DNA from: Chitinophagaceae bacterium
GTDB taxonomy: Bacteria > Bacteroidota > Bacteroidia > Chitinophagales > Chitinophagaceae
Length of the DNA stretch: 64,000 nt
Direction of reading: 5' to 3'
Assembly: GCA_024707305.1 (NCBI GenBank)
Contig: JANPZZ010000018.1
Span: 124,001 to 188,000, forward strand
Positions 54,566 to 64,000 of this stretch are shown here, in pieces. Each line of letters opens with the position of its first letter. Position 1 is the stretch's first letter. A program made the translations under genes and the position numbers. The notes below the pieces were generated by a model. It searched no databases. It worked only from the letters and a program-made list of their open reading frames with translations, and was not told the origin of the DNA.

Positions 54566-55940
54566 ATGACGTCCAACGAAAACACATTTTTAAGAAGTGA
54601 GGATCAAAAATTACCGGTATTTGATGACGTGGACATTTGCGTTCTGGGCGGAAGTTGTACCGGTGTATTTGCAGCCATTCGCGCGGCGCGCCTTGGAGCA
54701 AGAGTGGCGATCATAGAAAAGCAGGGGGTCTTTTGGTGGTGTTGCTACTGTCGCGAAAGTCAACACCTGGCATTCTCTCAGGAACACCGATTTTAGTAAA
54801 CAAATTATCGCCGGCCTCACACAGGAAACGCTGGAGCGGCTGGCAAAACGAGGTGCCGTTGTAGATTCAGGTCGTAATCCTGAAGACAAAAAGATATATC
54901 GCACGCAGGAGATAAAAACATTCAATGCAGAAGAGTTGAAAATTGAGTTGGATGAAATGGTGCTGGAGGCAGGCGTCAAACCTTATTTGCATACTCTTTT
55001 TTCCGAACCCTGCCTTGATAAATCGGGAAAACTGGTGGGGGTAATTGTAGACGGGAAATCGGGTCGTGGGGTGATCAGAGCAAAATACTTCGTTGATGCT
55101 ACTGGCGATGGCGATCTCTGCTATCGCATGTGCTTTGAAACCTATGAAAGCCCACGGCGACAGCCTCCAACCACCTGCGTGTACCTGGAAGGTTGGGACA
55201 GCGAACGTTTTCATGATCTACTGAAAGCTCACCGGCATGAATTTAATATACCGGAGGGATATGCCTGGGGCGCGAAAATTCCGGGAACAGAAATATACAT
55301 GCTTGCGGGTACCCGAATTTATGGCGTAAACTGTGCAGATATTAATGATTTGACGAAAGCAGAAATTGAAGGTCGCAGACAGATACGTGCGATGATGGAT
55401 CTCGTTCGAAAATATGGGGGAGATTATAAGATGGGCCTGGTGAGTTTGCCGGCAACGGTGGCCATTCGTGAAACCCGACATGTAAAATGTCAATACCAAA
55501 TATCCGATGAAGATGCAATGACCGGGCGACTGTTTCATGATGCAATCGCAAATGGCAGCTATCGTCTCGACACCCATCACCAGGACAAACCCGGACTTAC
55601 ATTTAAATACCTCGACGGAACTGAAGTGTACGAGCGCACTGGTTATCCAAGGGAAATTGGACGATGGCGCGATGTAACACCTGTGAATCCCACGTTTTAT
55701 CAGGTACCACTCCGGGCATTGATTCCACAAAACAGTACGAACGTAATTATTGCCGGCCGCATGTTGGATGCAAGTGAGATTGCTTTTTCAGGCATTCGGG
55801 TAATGGTAAACATGAATCAAACGGGAGAAGCTGCAGGTGTTGCGGCATATCTCGCACTCCACAAGAACATTTCCGTTTCGGAATTAAGCAGTGAGGATGT
55901 CCGTCAAACATTAACGAAGGGTGGATCCATAATTATATAA
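54566..55940 (+). CDS. FAD-dependent oxidoreductase (frameshift near 54725)
   Basis: DVDICVLGGSCTGVFAAIRAARLGARVAIIEKQGG; ATGDGDLCYRM; IIAGRMLDASEIAFSGIRVMVNMNQTGEAAGVAAYLAL. Confidence 0.88.
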
Positions 55941-55943
55941 TAA

Positions 55944-57536
55944 TTGCTCATGTTGAATTTTAAACTCATACTGGGTATCACCCATTCTGCGGGACGACTG
56001 CATGTTGTTGACTACATCATCATTTCATTATCGTTGTTGATGGTGTTATATTTCGCGTTCCGATTTTCGAAGAAACAGGATACAACTGAAAATTACTACA
56101 TCGTTGGAAAAAAACTGCCCAATTGGGTGTTGGGTTTATCATTGTTGGCAACCATCGTTAGCAGTATAACATTCCTCGCCTACCCTGGTGCAGGCTATTC
56201 TGGAAGCTGGATTTTACTGGTACAGGGGATTGCAGTAACGGTTGTTTTGTTCGCCATCATCCGATTCATTGTACCATTATACAGAAATGCAATTGGCATC
56301 AGCGCGTATGAATATTTTGAAAAGCGATTTGGTTACTTCGCGCGGTTATACGGCGCTTTGGGATTTATTGCTGCATATCTTTCTAAAATGGGAACCATCA
56401 TGTTTTTGTTGGGAACAGCATTAAACGGGATTTTAGGAATTGATCCACTCCTGGTTATTTGGGTTGTAGGAATTCTTATTATCATCACTACGTTGTTTGG
56501 AGGTATGGAAGGCATTATCTGGCTCGATGTAGTTCAGGTCTTTCTACTCATCGGCGCAGGTCTTGCTGTTTTTTTCATTTTGTTGTTTTCCATCGAAGGC
56601 GGTTTCAGTACTATTCTTTCTGTAGCAAAAGAAAACAATCGAATTGGATTCGGCTCGACCGATTTCAACTTTACCGAATTAACAGTTTGGGTGATGGCCA
56701 TTAATGGCGTTTTCTTTGCGATTCAGAATTATGGAACCAATCAGCTGATTGTACAACGGTTTCTCACTGCAAAATCCAGTCGCGATGCAATTCGTTCTTC
56801 GTTGATGGGTATCTTTCTGAGCTTACCACTCTGGGCTTTGTTTATGTTTATTGGTACGGCGCTGTTCGTTTACTACGAAGTAAATCCAGGTGTACTTGCA
56901 GAAGGAACGAAACCGGATGCAGTGTTTCCGATATTCATCATCAGTGAATTACCTGTTGGCATCACCGGACTGGTGATTGCAGGACTGATTGCAGCGGGCT
57001 TTTCGAGCGTAACTGGCGAATTGAATAGCGTGTCTGCTGTACTCACCACCGATTTTTATGGTAGGAGTAAGAAAGCACGCACCGATAAGCAGAAACTCTA
57101 TTTTGGAAAGATCACTGTTATAATAACAGGATCGATCGCGTTAACGATCGCATCTATTTATACAATCATCGGATCAGAAGGCGCGCTTGGCCTGGTATTC
57201 CTGTTGTATTCAATTGTATCGGGAGGTGTGGCTGGTATGTTTCTCCTCGGTTTGTTCTCTACCCGCGCTAATAAGCAGGGGCTGTATATCGGACTGCTTG
57301 CCTGTGTCTTTTTTACTGCATATGCGGTGCTTACTTCTACACAAATAGATGGCATTTTACTTCTCGACCTCGGAAGTTGGAATTTTACGCACCATAAATT
57401 TATGCTGGGAGTTTATAGCCACGTTATTGTTTGGGTGGTTGGCTATTTTGCAAGTTTATTCTTCAAACCACCTTTGGTTGACAGCACACTTGTGATCAAC
57501 CGCAGCAAAATGAGAAGGATGTTACGAATATCGTAA
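55944..57536 (+). CDS. Sodium:solute symporter (SSS family)
   Basis: ENYYIVGKKLPNWVLGLSLLATIVSSITFLAYPGAGYSGSWILLVQG; about 13 TM pattern. Confidence 0.92.
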   Translation: MLMLNFKLILGITHSAGRLHVVDYIIISLSLLMVLYFAFRFSKKQDTTENYYIVGKKLPNWVLGLSLLATIVSSITFLAYPGAGYSGSWILLVQGIAVTVVLFAIIRFIVPLYRNAIGISAYEYFEKRFGYFARLYGALGFIAAYLSKMGTIMFLLGTALNGILGIDPLLVIWVVGILIIITTLFGGMEGIIWLDVVQVFLLIGAGLAVFFILLFSIEGGFSTILSVAKENNRIGFGSTDFNFTELTVWVMAINGVFFAIQNYGTNQLIVQRFLTAKSSRDAIRSSLMGIFLSLPLWALFMFIGTALFVYYEVNPGVLAEGTKPDAVFPIFIISELPVGITGLVIAGLIAAGFSSVTGELNSVSAVLTTDFYGRSKKARTDKQKLYFGKITVIITGSIALTIASIYTIIGSEGALGLVFLLYSIVSGGVAGMFLLGLFSTRANKQGLYIGLLACVFFTAYAVLTSTQIDGILLLDLGSWNFTHHKFMLGVYSHVIVWVVGYFASLFFKPPLVDSTLVINRSKMRRMLRIS

Positions 57537-57599
57537 CGCCTCTGTCGGCAGGCGGCAAACGGCAAACCTGAAAGAAGAGCAGATAGCTTAAATTTCGGG

Positions 57600-57775
57600 G
57601 TACAAAAAATCCGTGTAAATCTGTGTCCAAATTCGTGTAAATCAGTGTATGTATCCGTGTAAATCAGTGTATGTATCCGTGCAAATCCGTGTGAAACCTC
57701 TCCGGTTAGTAAGTTGATGTAACATGGTGGAAGTTTCACACAGATTTACACAGATAAATACACAGATTTTTAAAG
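57600..57775. repeat. Interspersed inverted-repeat element, right copy
   Basis: GTGTGAAACctctccggttagtaagttgatgtaacatggtggaaGTTTCACAC flanked by gtgtaaatctgtgt / acacagatttacac repeats. Confidence 0.78.
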
Positions 57776-57905
57776 CAGATGGAACGGGTCATAAGCCGCA
57801 AAAAAAAGCCGACACCATAAGACTATGGCAGTCGGCTAAGCCTGCATATTACTCTCAAAACTTAACTCGTTTCAGCGCCTCATCATCGAACATCGGTCAT
57901 CGCTC

Positions 57906-58301
57906 TCACAATCCATCCCTTCGCATTCCGGGTTTCTGGTATTTCTCCCAAAGATTGTCACGCTTTAGTTCTGTATTTGTTTTGGAATCCCATAATTTCT
58001 CCTCTCTCCATGCACTTCGTCCATTGTCGAGACGATAAGAGTTGTTATCCCAGAGGAGATAATTATTTACAATGTAAAAACCGCGGCTCGATACGGTGTC
58101 ACCGGTATTGTTCAGGAAAAAATCAACTGGCTTACCTGTAGAAGTATTATACAGTGTACCTGTAGTTGAATCATACCTCGCTGCAAATGGCGCGCGCGTT
58201 TGTATATCAAAAAATAAATCATTATTCTTTTGCGTGGGCACCTGCGCATCTGCTGCGTTTGCGAAGCAGATCAATGCAAGCGCTGTTATAATCGTTTTCA
58301 T
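57906..58301 (-). CDS. Small secreted hypothetical protein
   Basis: MKTIITALALICFANAADAQ signal peptide; 131 aa. Confidence 0.6.
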   Translation of the reverse strand: MKTIITALALICFANAADAQVPTQKNNDLFFDIQTRAPFAARYDSTTGTLYNTSTGKPVDFFLNNTGDTVSSRGFYIVNNYLLWDNNSYRLDNGRSAWREEKLWDSKTNTELKRDNLWEKYQKPGMRRDGL

Positions 58302-58450
58302 GAGTATGAGTTTAGTTAATTAAATCGTTCTACTAAACCCCTTCAAGCTTCAGGCCATTCGCTAAACAGGCAGGAATCTCCGATGGTGGGCGCAACAACA
58401 CTGCCCCGAATGAGGCAGGATTGCCCATTTTGGGGAAGAAGGGAGAATCG

Positions 58451-58675
58451 ATGGACGATGATCGATGGCCGATGGCCGATGATCGATGACCGATGACCGA
58501 TGTCCGATATCCGATGGTCGATGGTCGATGTATGATGCGAACGCGAAGATCCTCTCTTAATTACAGGATCGGAACACCTGCTCTTTAACCATACTTCGAT
58601 AATCGATCATCGATCATCGGCCATCCACCATCTCCCATCCACCATCCACCATCTCCCATCCACCATCCACCATCC
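58451..58675. repeat. GATCGATGGCCGATG-type simple repeats and CCATCCACCATCTCC tandem repeat
   Basis: gatgatcgatggccgatggccgatgatcgatgaccgatg (58457-58530) and ccatccaccatctcccatcca units (58620-58675). Confidence 0.85.
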
Positions 58676-58729
58676 AAATTTTGATCCCTCTCATAAAACT
58701 GGTATGTTTGTTTGGAAAGTGTGCTCTGA

Positions 58730-59320
58730 TTGGGAAACGATTGTCAATATTTGGAGGAGGAACTGCTGAGAAAAATTGCGGAGGCAGACGAAAAGGCGTT
58801 TGCACGTCTTGTGGCTCATTATGCCCCAATCATTTACGCGCATATACTTTCCTACATAAAAGATCCGCAACAGTCGGAAGAAATTACCCAGGATATATTT
58901 GTAGGTATTTGGAATGTAAGAACCACGCTGCCTGACATTGTCAACTTCCGTGCTTATATTTTCAGGGCAACGCGTAACCGTACCATCACTGCCCTTCGGC
59001 AACAACTCAGTCATGAATCACTGGCAGGCCGTGATGAATGGGAGGATACCCTCTCGAACCCCGCCGAAAAAATGGAACTCAGAGAACTGAACCAGGTCAT
59101 TATGGCTGGAATTGAGCTACTTCCTCCCCGTCGCCAACAGGTTTTTAAAATGAGCCGACTGCAGGGTTTGAGTTATGATGAAATCGCAGCCGAACTCAAT
59201 ATTTCAAAAAGCGCCGTTAATCAGCATATAGTAGAGTCACTTGTATTTCTGCGCACACATCTGAAGGGCAAACTTCCCCTTTGGATCCATCTTTTCCTGC
59301 CACTGGCCCTGCTTCAGTAA
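58730..59320 (+). CDS. RNA polymerase ECF sigma factor (locus 3)
   Basis: LVAHYAPIIYAHILSYIKDPQQSEEITQDIFVGIWNVR; LNISKSAVNQHIVESLVFLRTHL. Confidence 0.9.
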   Translation: MGNDCQYLEEELLRKIAEADEKAFARLVAHYAPIIYAHILSYIKDPQQSEEITQDIFVGIWNVRTTLPDIVNFRAYIFRATRNRTITALRQQLSHESLAGRDEWEDTLSNPAEKMELRELNQVIMAGIELLPPRRQQVFKMSRLQGLSYDEIAAELNISKSAVNQHIVESLVFLRTHLKGKLPLWIHLFLPLALLQ

Positions 59321-59438
59321 TTTTTTTTCGATTTTTTTCTGGTCCGACCTGATTGCGCACTTCAAATCTGTGTCTTCTTTATTGAATGCCATATGTTGCC
59401 CAATTTGGGTTCGTCATGGTATTTATTAAAAAATACAC

Positions 59439-60632
59439 ATGACACCCGACCAATTCAAGCAGCTTGTTGACCGATACATAACCGGTGATTGTAGCGCAGA
59501 GGAACAGGAACAACTGAAGTGGCTCCTGGAAGACCCGGCCTACATAGAACAACTGGCAACCATCATGGATCAGCAACTGGAACAGTTGCAGGCAACCGAT
59601 TCGGATTTTCCGGAAACAACCAGCCGCATTCAGGAAGCAGTGGTGGCGCGCATTTCCAATTCGCAGGCGGAGGAAACAGAAAATCAAAAACGTGGTATCG
59701 TTTACATGATCCGCAAATGGGCTGTGGCCGCCAGCATCATTGCCGCACTTTCAGTGCTGGCATTTTTTCTTTTTAATAAATCCTCAGATACTTCCCCACT
59801 CGCCCAGCAACCTACGGGCGAACCTTCCACCATAGAGGCAGGTAAGGATGGTGCCATTCTCACACTCGTAGATGGCAGCACGGTTGTGCTCGATAGCATG
59901 GGAAATGGGCTGGTGACTACACAAAATGGCACCAAGGTTTTACTAAGAAACGGACAACTTGTATACGACCAGGCGAATAGCGATGTTGTAATAAACGGCT
60001 ACAATAGTATGTCAACCCCGAAAGGACGGCAGTTTAAAATGGTATTACCCGATGGAACGAAAGTGTGGTTGAATGCAGCATCTTCTATTCGTTATCCCAT
60101 TGTATTTACAGGCAATGACCGGAAAGTGGACATCACCGGTGAAGCTTATTTTGAAGTGGCCAAAAATAAAAACAAACCTTTCATTGTAGCCACGCACAGC
60201 GGAACTGAGATAGAAGTACTCGGTACGCATTTCAACATTAATTCTTACGACAACGAAGAAACCATCAATACCACATTGCTGGAAGGTTCTGTGCGTGTAT
60301 CGAATAAAGAAGGAAGAATTGTATTGACGCCTGGACAGCAGGCGCAATCAACCAACACGGCACTTACAGTGAAAAAACAGGTGAATGTAGCACAGGTGAT
60401 GGCATGGAAAAACGGGCAGTTCGACTTCAACAATGCCTCGCTGCGCGAAGTGATGCGCCAGCTTGAGCGCTGGTATAATATTGAAGTGGAATATGCGCCG
60501 GGTGTAAAGAATTATGAGTTTGTGGGAAAGATGGATCGTGAACTTTCATTGCAGGAAGTATTGAAGGGATTGGAAATGTCGGAAGTGCGATTTGAGATAA
60601 CCAATGAGCGAAAAATTATTGTAAAACCATAA
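59439..60632 (+). CDS. FecR-family anti-sigma factor (locus 3)
   Basis: YNSMSTPKGRQFKMVLPDGTKVWLNAASSIRYPIVFTGNDRKVDITGEAYFEVAK. Confidence 0.93.
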   Translation: MTPDQFKQLVDRYITGDCSAEEQEQLKWLLEDPAYIEQLATIMDQQLEQLQATDSDFPETTSRIQEAVVARISNSQAEETENQKRGIVYMIRKWAVAASIIAALSVLAFFLFNKSSDTSPLAQQPTGEPSTIEAGKDGAILTLVDGSTVVLDSMGNGLVTTQNGTKVLLRNGQLVYDQANSDVVINGYNSMSTPKGRQFKMVLPDGTKVWLNAASSIRYPIVFTGNDRKVDITGEAYFEVAKNKNKPFIVATHSGTEIEVLGTHFNINSYDNEETINTTLLEGSVRVSNKEGRIVLTPGQQAQSTNTALTVKKQVNVAQVMAWKNGQFDFNNASLREVMRQLERWYNIEVEYAPGVKNYEFVGKMDRELSLQEVLKGLEMSEVRFEITNERKIIVKP

Positions 60633-60659
60633 AACGAACTGAAGAACCACCACCCTTCC

Positions 60660-60690
60660 AAAAAAACCGCCGGGATGGCAGTCCCGGCGG
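60660..60690 (-). terminator. Minus-strand intrinsic terminator in the fecR-susC gap (locus 3)
   Basis: CCGCCGGGA-tggcag-TCCCGGCGG; minus strand ends in TTTTTTT. Confidence 0.78.
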
Positions 60691-60759
60691 CACCCAAAGG
60701 GCTGTGTTGGTTCGATCATAAATGCTTTGTCGAGCTATCCTTTATTAACAAACCAAACA
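60660..60759 (-). ncRNA. Predicted susC-leader antisense RNA (locus 3)
   Basis: Minus TAAATTTG motif at 60764-60771 overlapping susC ATG with CTTG at -33 spacing; terminator at 60660-60690. Confidence 0.48.
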
Positions 60760-60770
60760 TTTTCAAATTT

Positions 60771-63700
60771 ATGCTAATTGCTGCTTCAAGCAAGCGGATG
60801 CAGGCTAAATGGCCGCACCGGTTGCGCGGGGCCGGCGAATCCCGATCGAGGATCCGGGTGCTGCCAGCGCTCTCATTCAAAACACTGCTTACGATGAAAC
60901 TAACGCTTCTTTTCCTGTTAGCAGGTCTGTTTAGCGCCCACGCAGAGGGCTTCAGCCAGACCATTACCTATTCGGGCAGAAACGTCGCCATCACGAAAGT
61001 TTTTGCTGCCATTGAGTCGCAAACGGGCTATTCCGTTTTTGCCAACAAAGAACTGTTGCGGGAAAGCAAACCCGTAACTCTTTCAGTGAAGGAAATGCCG
61101 CTGCAGGAATTCCTGCAACAGATGTTTCAAAACCAACCACTGGATTTTGAGGTGAACAACAAAACCATTTTTCTGAAAAAGAAAAAACAGGTAATACAAC
61201 GCCTCATGGCTCCCGAAGAGAAAAAAGAAACACCACCCCCTCCTACTATTACGGGTGTGGTTCTCGACTCCGCGGGCAACGCACTGCAGGGCGCATCCGT
61301 TGTTGTAAAAGGTACCAATGTATCTGTAACAACCAATGCGGAAGGGCGCTTTACCATCGAAGCTGAAACGAACCAGACACTGGTGATTTCTTATATCGGT
61401 TATAAAACTACCGAAGTCGCACTGGGAGGTCGCACTTCAGTAACGGTTCACATGGAAAAACAGGTCAACGAAATTGAACAGGTAGTCGTTACCGCCCTGG
61501 GTATTCCACGTAAAACAAAAGCACTTACTTATAACGTACAGGAAGTAAAAGGCGAAGAAGTGCTGCGCGTACGCGATGCGAACTTTGTAAACAGCCTTAC
61601 TGGTAAAGTTGCCGGTATCACCGTTAACAGTTCAGCTGCCGGTATCGGTGGTTCATCCCGCGTAGTAATGCGTGGTACAAAATCGCTGTTTGGAAATAAC
61701 AATGCACTGTATGTGGTGGATGGTATTCCCCTGCCAAACCTGCAGACCAATCAGGCCAGTGATATCTTCACCGGATCTGGCATGTCGGGCGATGGTATTT
61801 CAAATATCAATCCTGATGATATTGAAACAATGTCGGTACTTACAGGACCTGCTGCTGCAGCACTGTATGGTAGCCAGGCTGCGAATGGTGTAATCCTGAT
61901 CAACACTCGTAAAGGTGAAGCAGGTAAATTGAAACTGAGTGCTTCTAACAACACCAGCTTCTTCAGTCCTGCGATCCTTCCTGAGTTCCAGAATACATAC
62001 GGTTCTCCAACCGGTAGCTATTACAGCTGGGGCGATAAACTGGCTACACCATCATCATACGATCCTGCCGATTTCTTCCAGACAGGTGTAAACGTTACCA
62101 ATTCAATTACGCTGAGCACAGGCAATGAGAAAAAATCAGACTTATTTCTCTGCTGCAAGCGTACAGGCAAAAGGCATCATCACCAACAACGAACTGGATC
62201 GTCTGAACTTCTCCGTTCGTAACACAGCCAACCTGCTCGACAACAGGCTGACCTGGGATGTGAATGCGATGTACGTTAATACAGAAGAACAAAACATGTT
62301 CTCACAGGGTCAATACTTCAACCCGCTTATTCCCATCTATCTCTTCCCATTGAGCGATGATATTGAGCGCTACAAAGTTTTTGAACGCTTTGATCCTACA
62401 CGCAACTTTAATACACAGTTCTGGCCTTACGGTGATATGGGCTTCCAGATGCAAAACCCATACTGGATCATTCACCGCAACCTGTTCCAGGTGAAAAAAG
62501 ACCGCTTCGTAATTGGAACCGGTTTGAAATACAAGATCAACAGCTGGCTGGATGTTGCAGGTCGTGTACGTCTTGATCAAAACACAACATCTGGCGAGCG
62601 TAAATTCTTCGCATCTACTTCGGGGCTTTTTGCATCTGAAGCTGGTGCTTATTACAAGAATACCGCTATTACACGCCAGATGTATTCTGATGTACTGGCT
62701 ACCGCTACAAAAGATCTTAACAATGATCTTACGCTGAGTGCAACGGTGGGTGCATCTATTATGGATGTACAGTACAACATGGAAAACTATGGCGGTAACC
62801 TGCTGAGTGTTCCTAACCTGTTTGCTTATCAAAACGTAAACCAGACACAGGCAACCGTTCAACAGGAACGCTTCCGCGATCAGACGCAATCTGTTTTTGG
62901 AACTGCGCAATTGAGCTATCGCAATATGGTGTTTGTGGATGTTACGGGTCGTACCGACTGGTCATCCGCACTTGCTAACACAACAGCCAGCTCAATCGTA
63001 TATCCTTCAGTAGGTGCATCAGCCATCCTGACCGACCTGTTGAAGTTCCGTTCACCCATTTTGTCATTTGCAAAAATCCGCGGTACGTATAGTGAAGTAG
63101 GTAATGCTCCTTCCCGTTTTGTGAGTATTGCCACCTACCCCATCATTGGTGGATTCCCCACAACAACATCATATCGTCCGGCAACAAGCTTACGTCCTGA
63201 AGGAACACGTTCAGTGGAACTCGGTCTGAACCTGCGTTTCCTGCGTAATAAAATCAACCTGGATGTAACGGTTTATCGTTCCAACACCTTCAACCAGCTC
63301 TTCAACCCCACCCTGGCACCCAGTACAGGCTTTAGCAGCTTCTACATTAATGCCGGTGAAGTGGTTAACAAGGGTATTGAGGTTTCACTCGGTGGAAGCA
63401 TGAAGCTCGGTGCCGTTGACTGGAGTTCCAACGTAACGCTTGGATTGAACAGAAACCGTATCAACAAGTTGCTGGCTAACTACAAAGACGAGCTGACTGC
63501 TGAACCCATCAGCGTTGATAGCCTGAGCATGGGTGGAACAGGCAGCTACATGATGGCCCTGGTTAAAGGCGGCAGCATGGGTGATATTTATGTGAATTCA
63601 CTTGCAGTAGATGAGCATGGTTTCATTAAAGTGGGACTGGTTTCCCAAACGGTAACTGCAAACTCGAATCATTATATCAAAGCTGGTAATGCAAACCCAC

Positions 63701-64000
63701 GTTACAACCTGGGCTGGCGCAACAGTTTCCGTTATAAAGATTTCCAGCTTGATCTTTTGGTAAATGCACGTATTGGTGGTGTTGGCGTATCGGTTACACA
63801 GGCCATCATGGATCGCTTTGGTGTTTCTAAAGCATCTGCTGATGCACGTGATGCTGGTGGTGTTATCATCAATGGCGAAAAACTGCCTGCACAACCTTAC
63901 TACGAAGTTGTAGGTGGTGGTGTTGCTGGTGTTGGTTCACGTTATGTGTACAGCGCCTCCAACGTTCGTCTTGCAGAAGCATCGTTGAACTACAACCTTC
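60771..64000 (+). CDS. SusC/RagA TonB-linked receptor with STN domain (locus 3), runs off the right edge; frameshift near 62133
   Basis: ITGVVLDSAGNALQGASVVVKGTNVSVTTNAEGRFTI; GPAAAALYGSQAANGVILINTRKG; reading continues to 64000 in a second frame. Confidence 0.92.

Overview
This looks like a Bacteroidota chromosome segment, probably Chitinophagaceae-like judging from gene content and TAnnTTTG-type promoters. From left to right it holds: uvrA (minus strand, runs off the left edge); a secreted protein; a SAM-I riboswitch upstream of metY-metX-hom; an NAD-dependent epimerase and a GT2 glycosyltransferase; a SNF2 helicase; a tRNA-Pro/GIY-YIG repeat region bracketing a ~6.9 kb MbnP/MbnH-like (di-haem peroxidase) island; tRNA-Pro(TGG) and tRNA-Ser(GCT); YceI/HxlR; a ligase-associated exonuclease plus ATP-dependent DNA ligase; and three consecutive ECF-sigma/FecR/SusC(D) loci. 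The second locus carries sialidase-like, Gfo/Idh/MocA, DUF1080, YhcH, FAD-oxidoreductase and SSS genes.

Two signals stand out. (1) A modular repeat fuses a small GIY-YIG nuclease ORF to tRNA-Pro-like sequences. The ORF's stop codon lies inside the tRNA 5' end, the D-arm is replaced by a perfect palindrome, a tandem array of tRNA 5' halves lies alongside, and copies bracket an accessory island as direct repeats. (2) All three fecR-susC gaps contain a minus-strand intrinsic terminator plus a minus-strand TAnnTTTG motif placed exactly on the susC start codon. This predicts ~90-120 nt antisense RNAs over each susC leader.

Many genes are split by single-base frameshifts, mostly one-base insertions. 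This looks like unpolished long-read assembly error, although two in-frame nonsense codons are not of that type. No database search or folding computation was run; all family names come from motif recognition in the translations.
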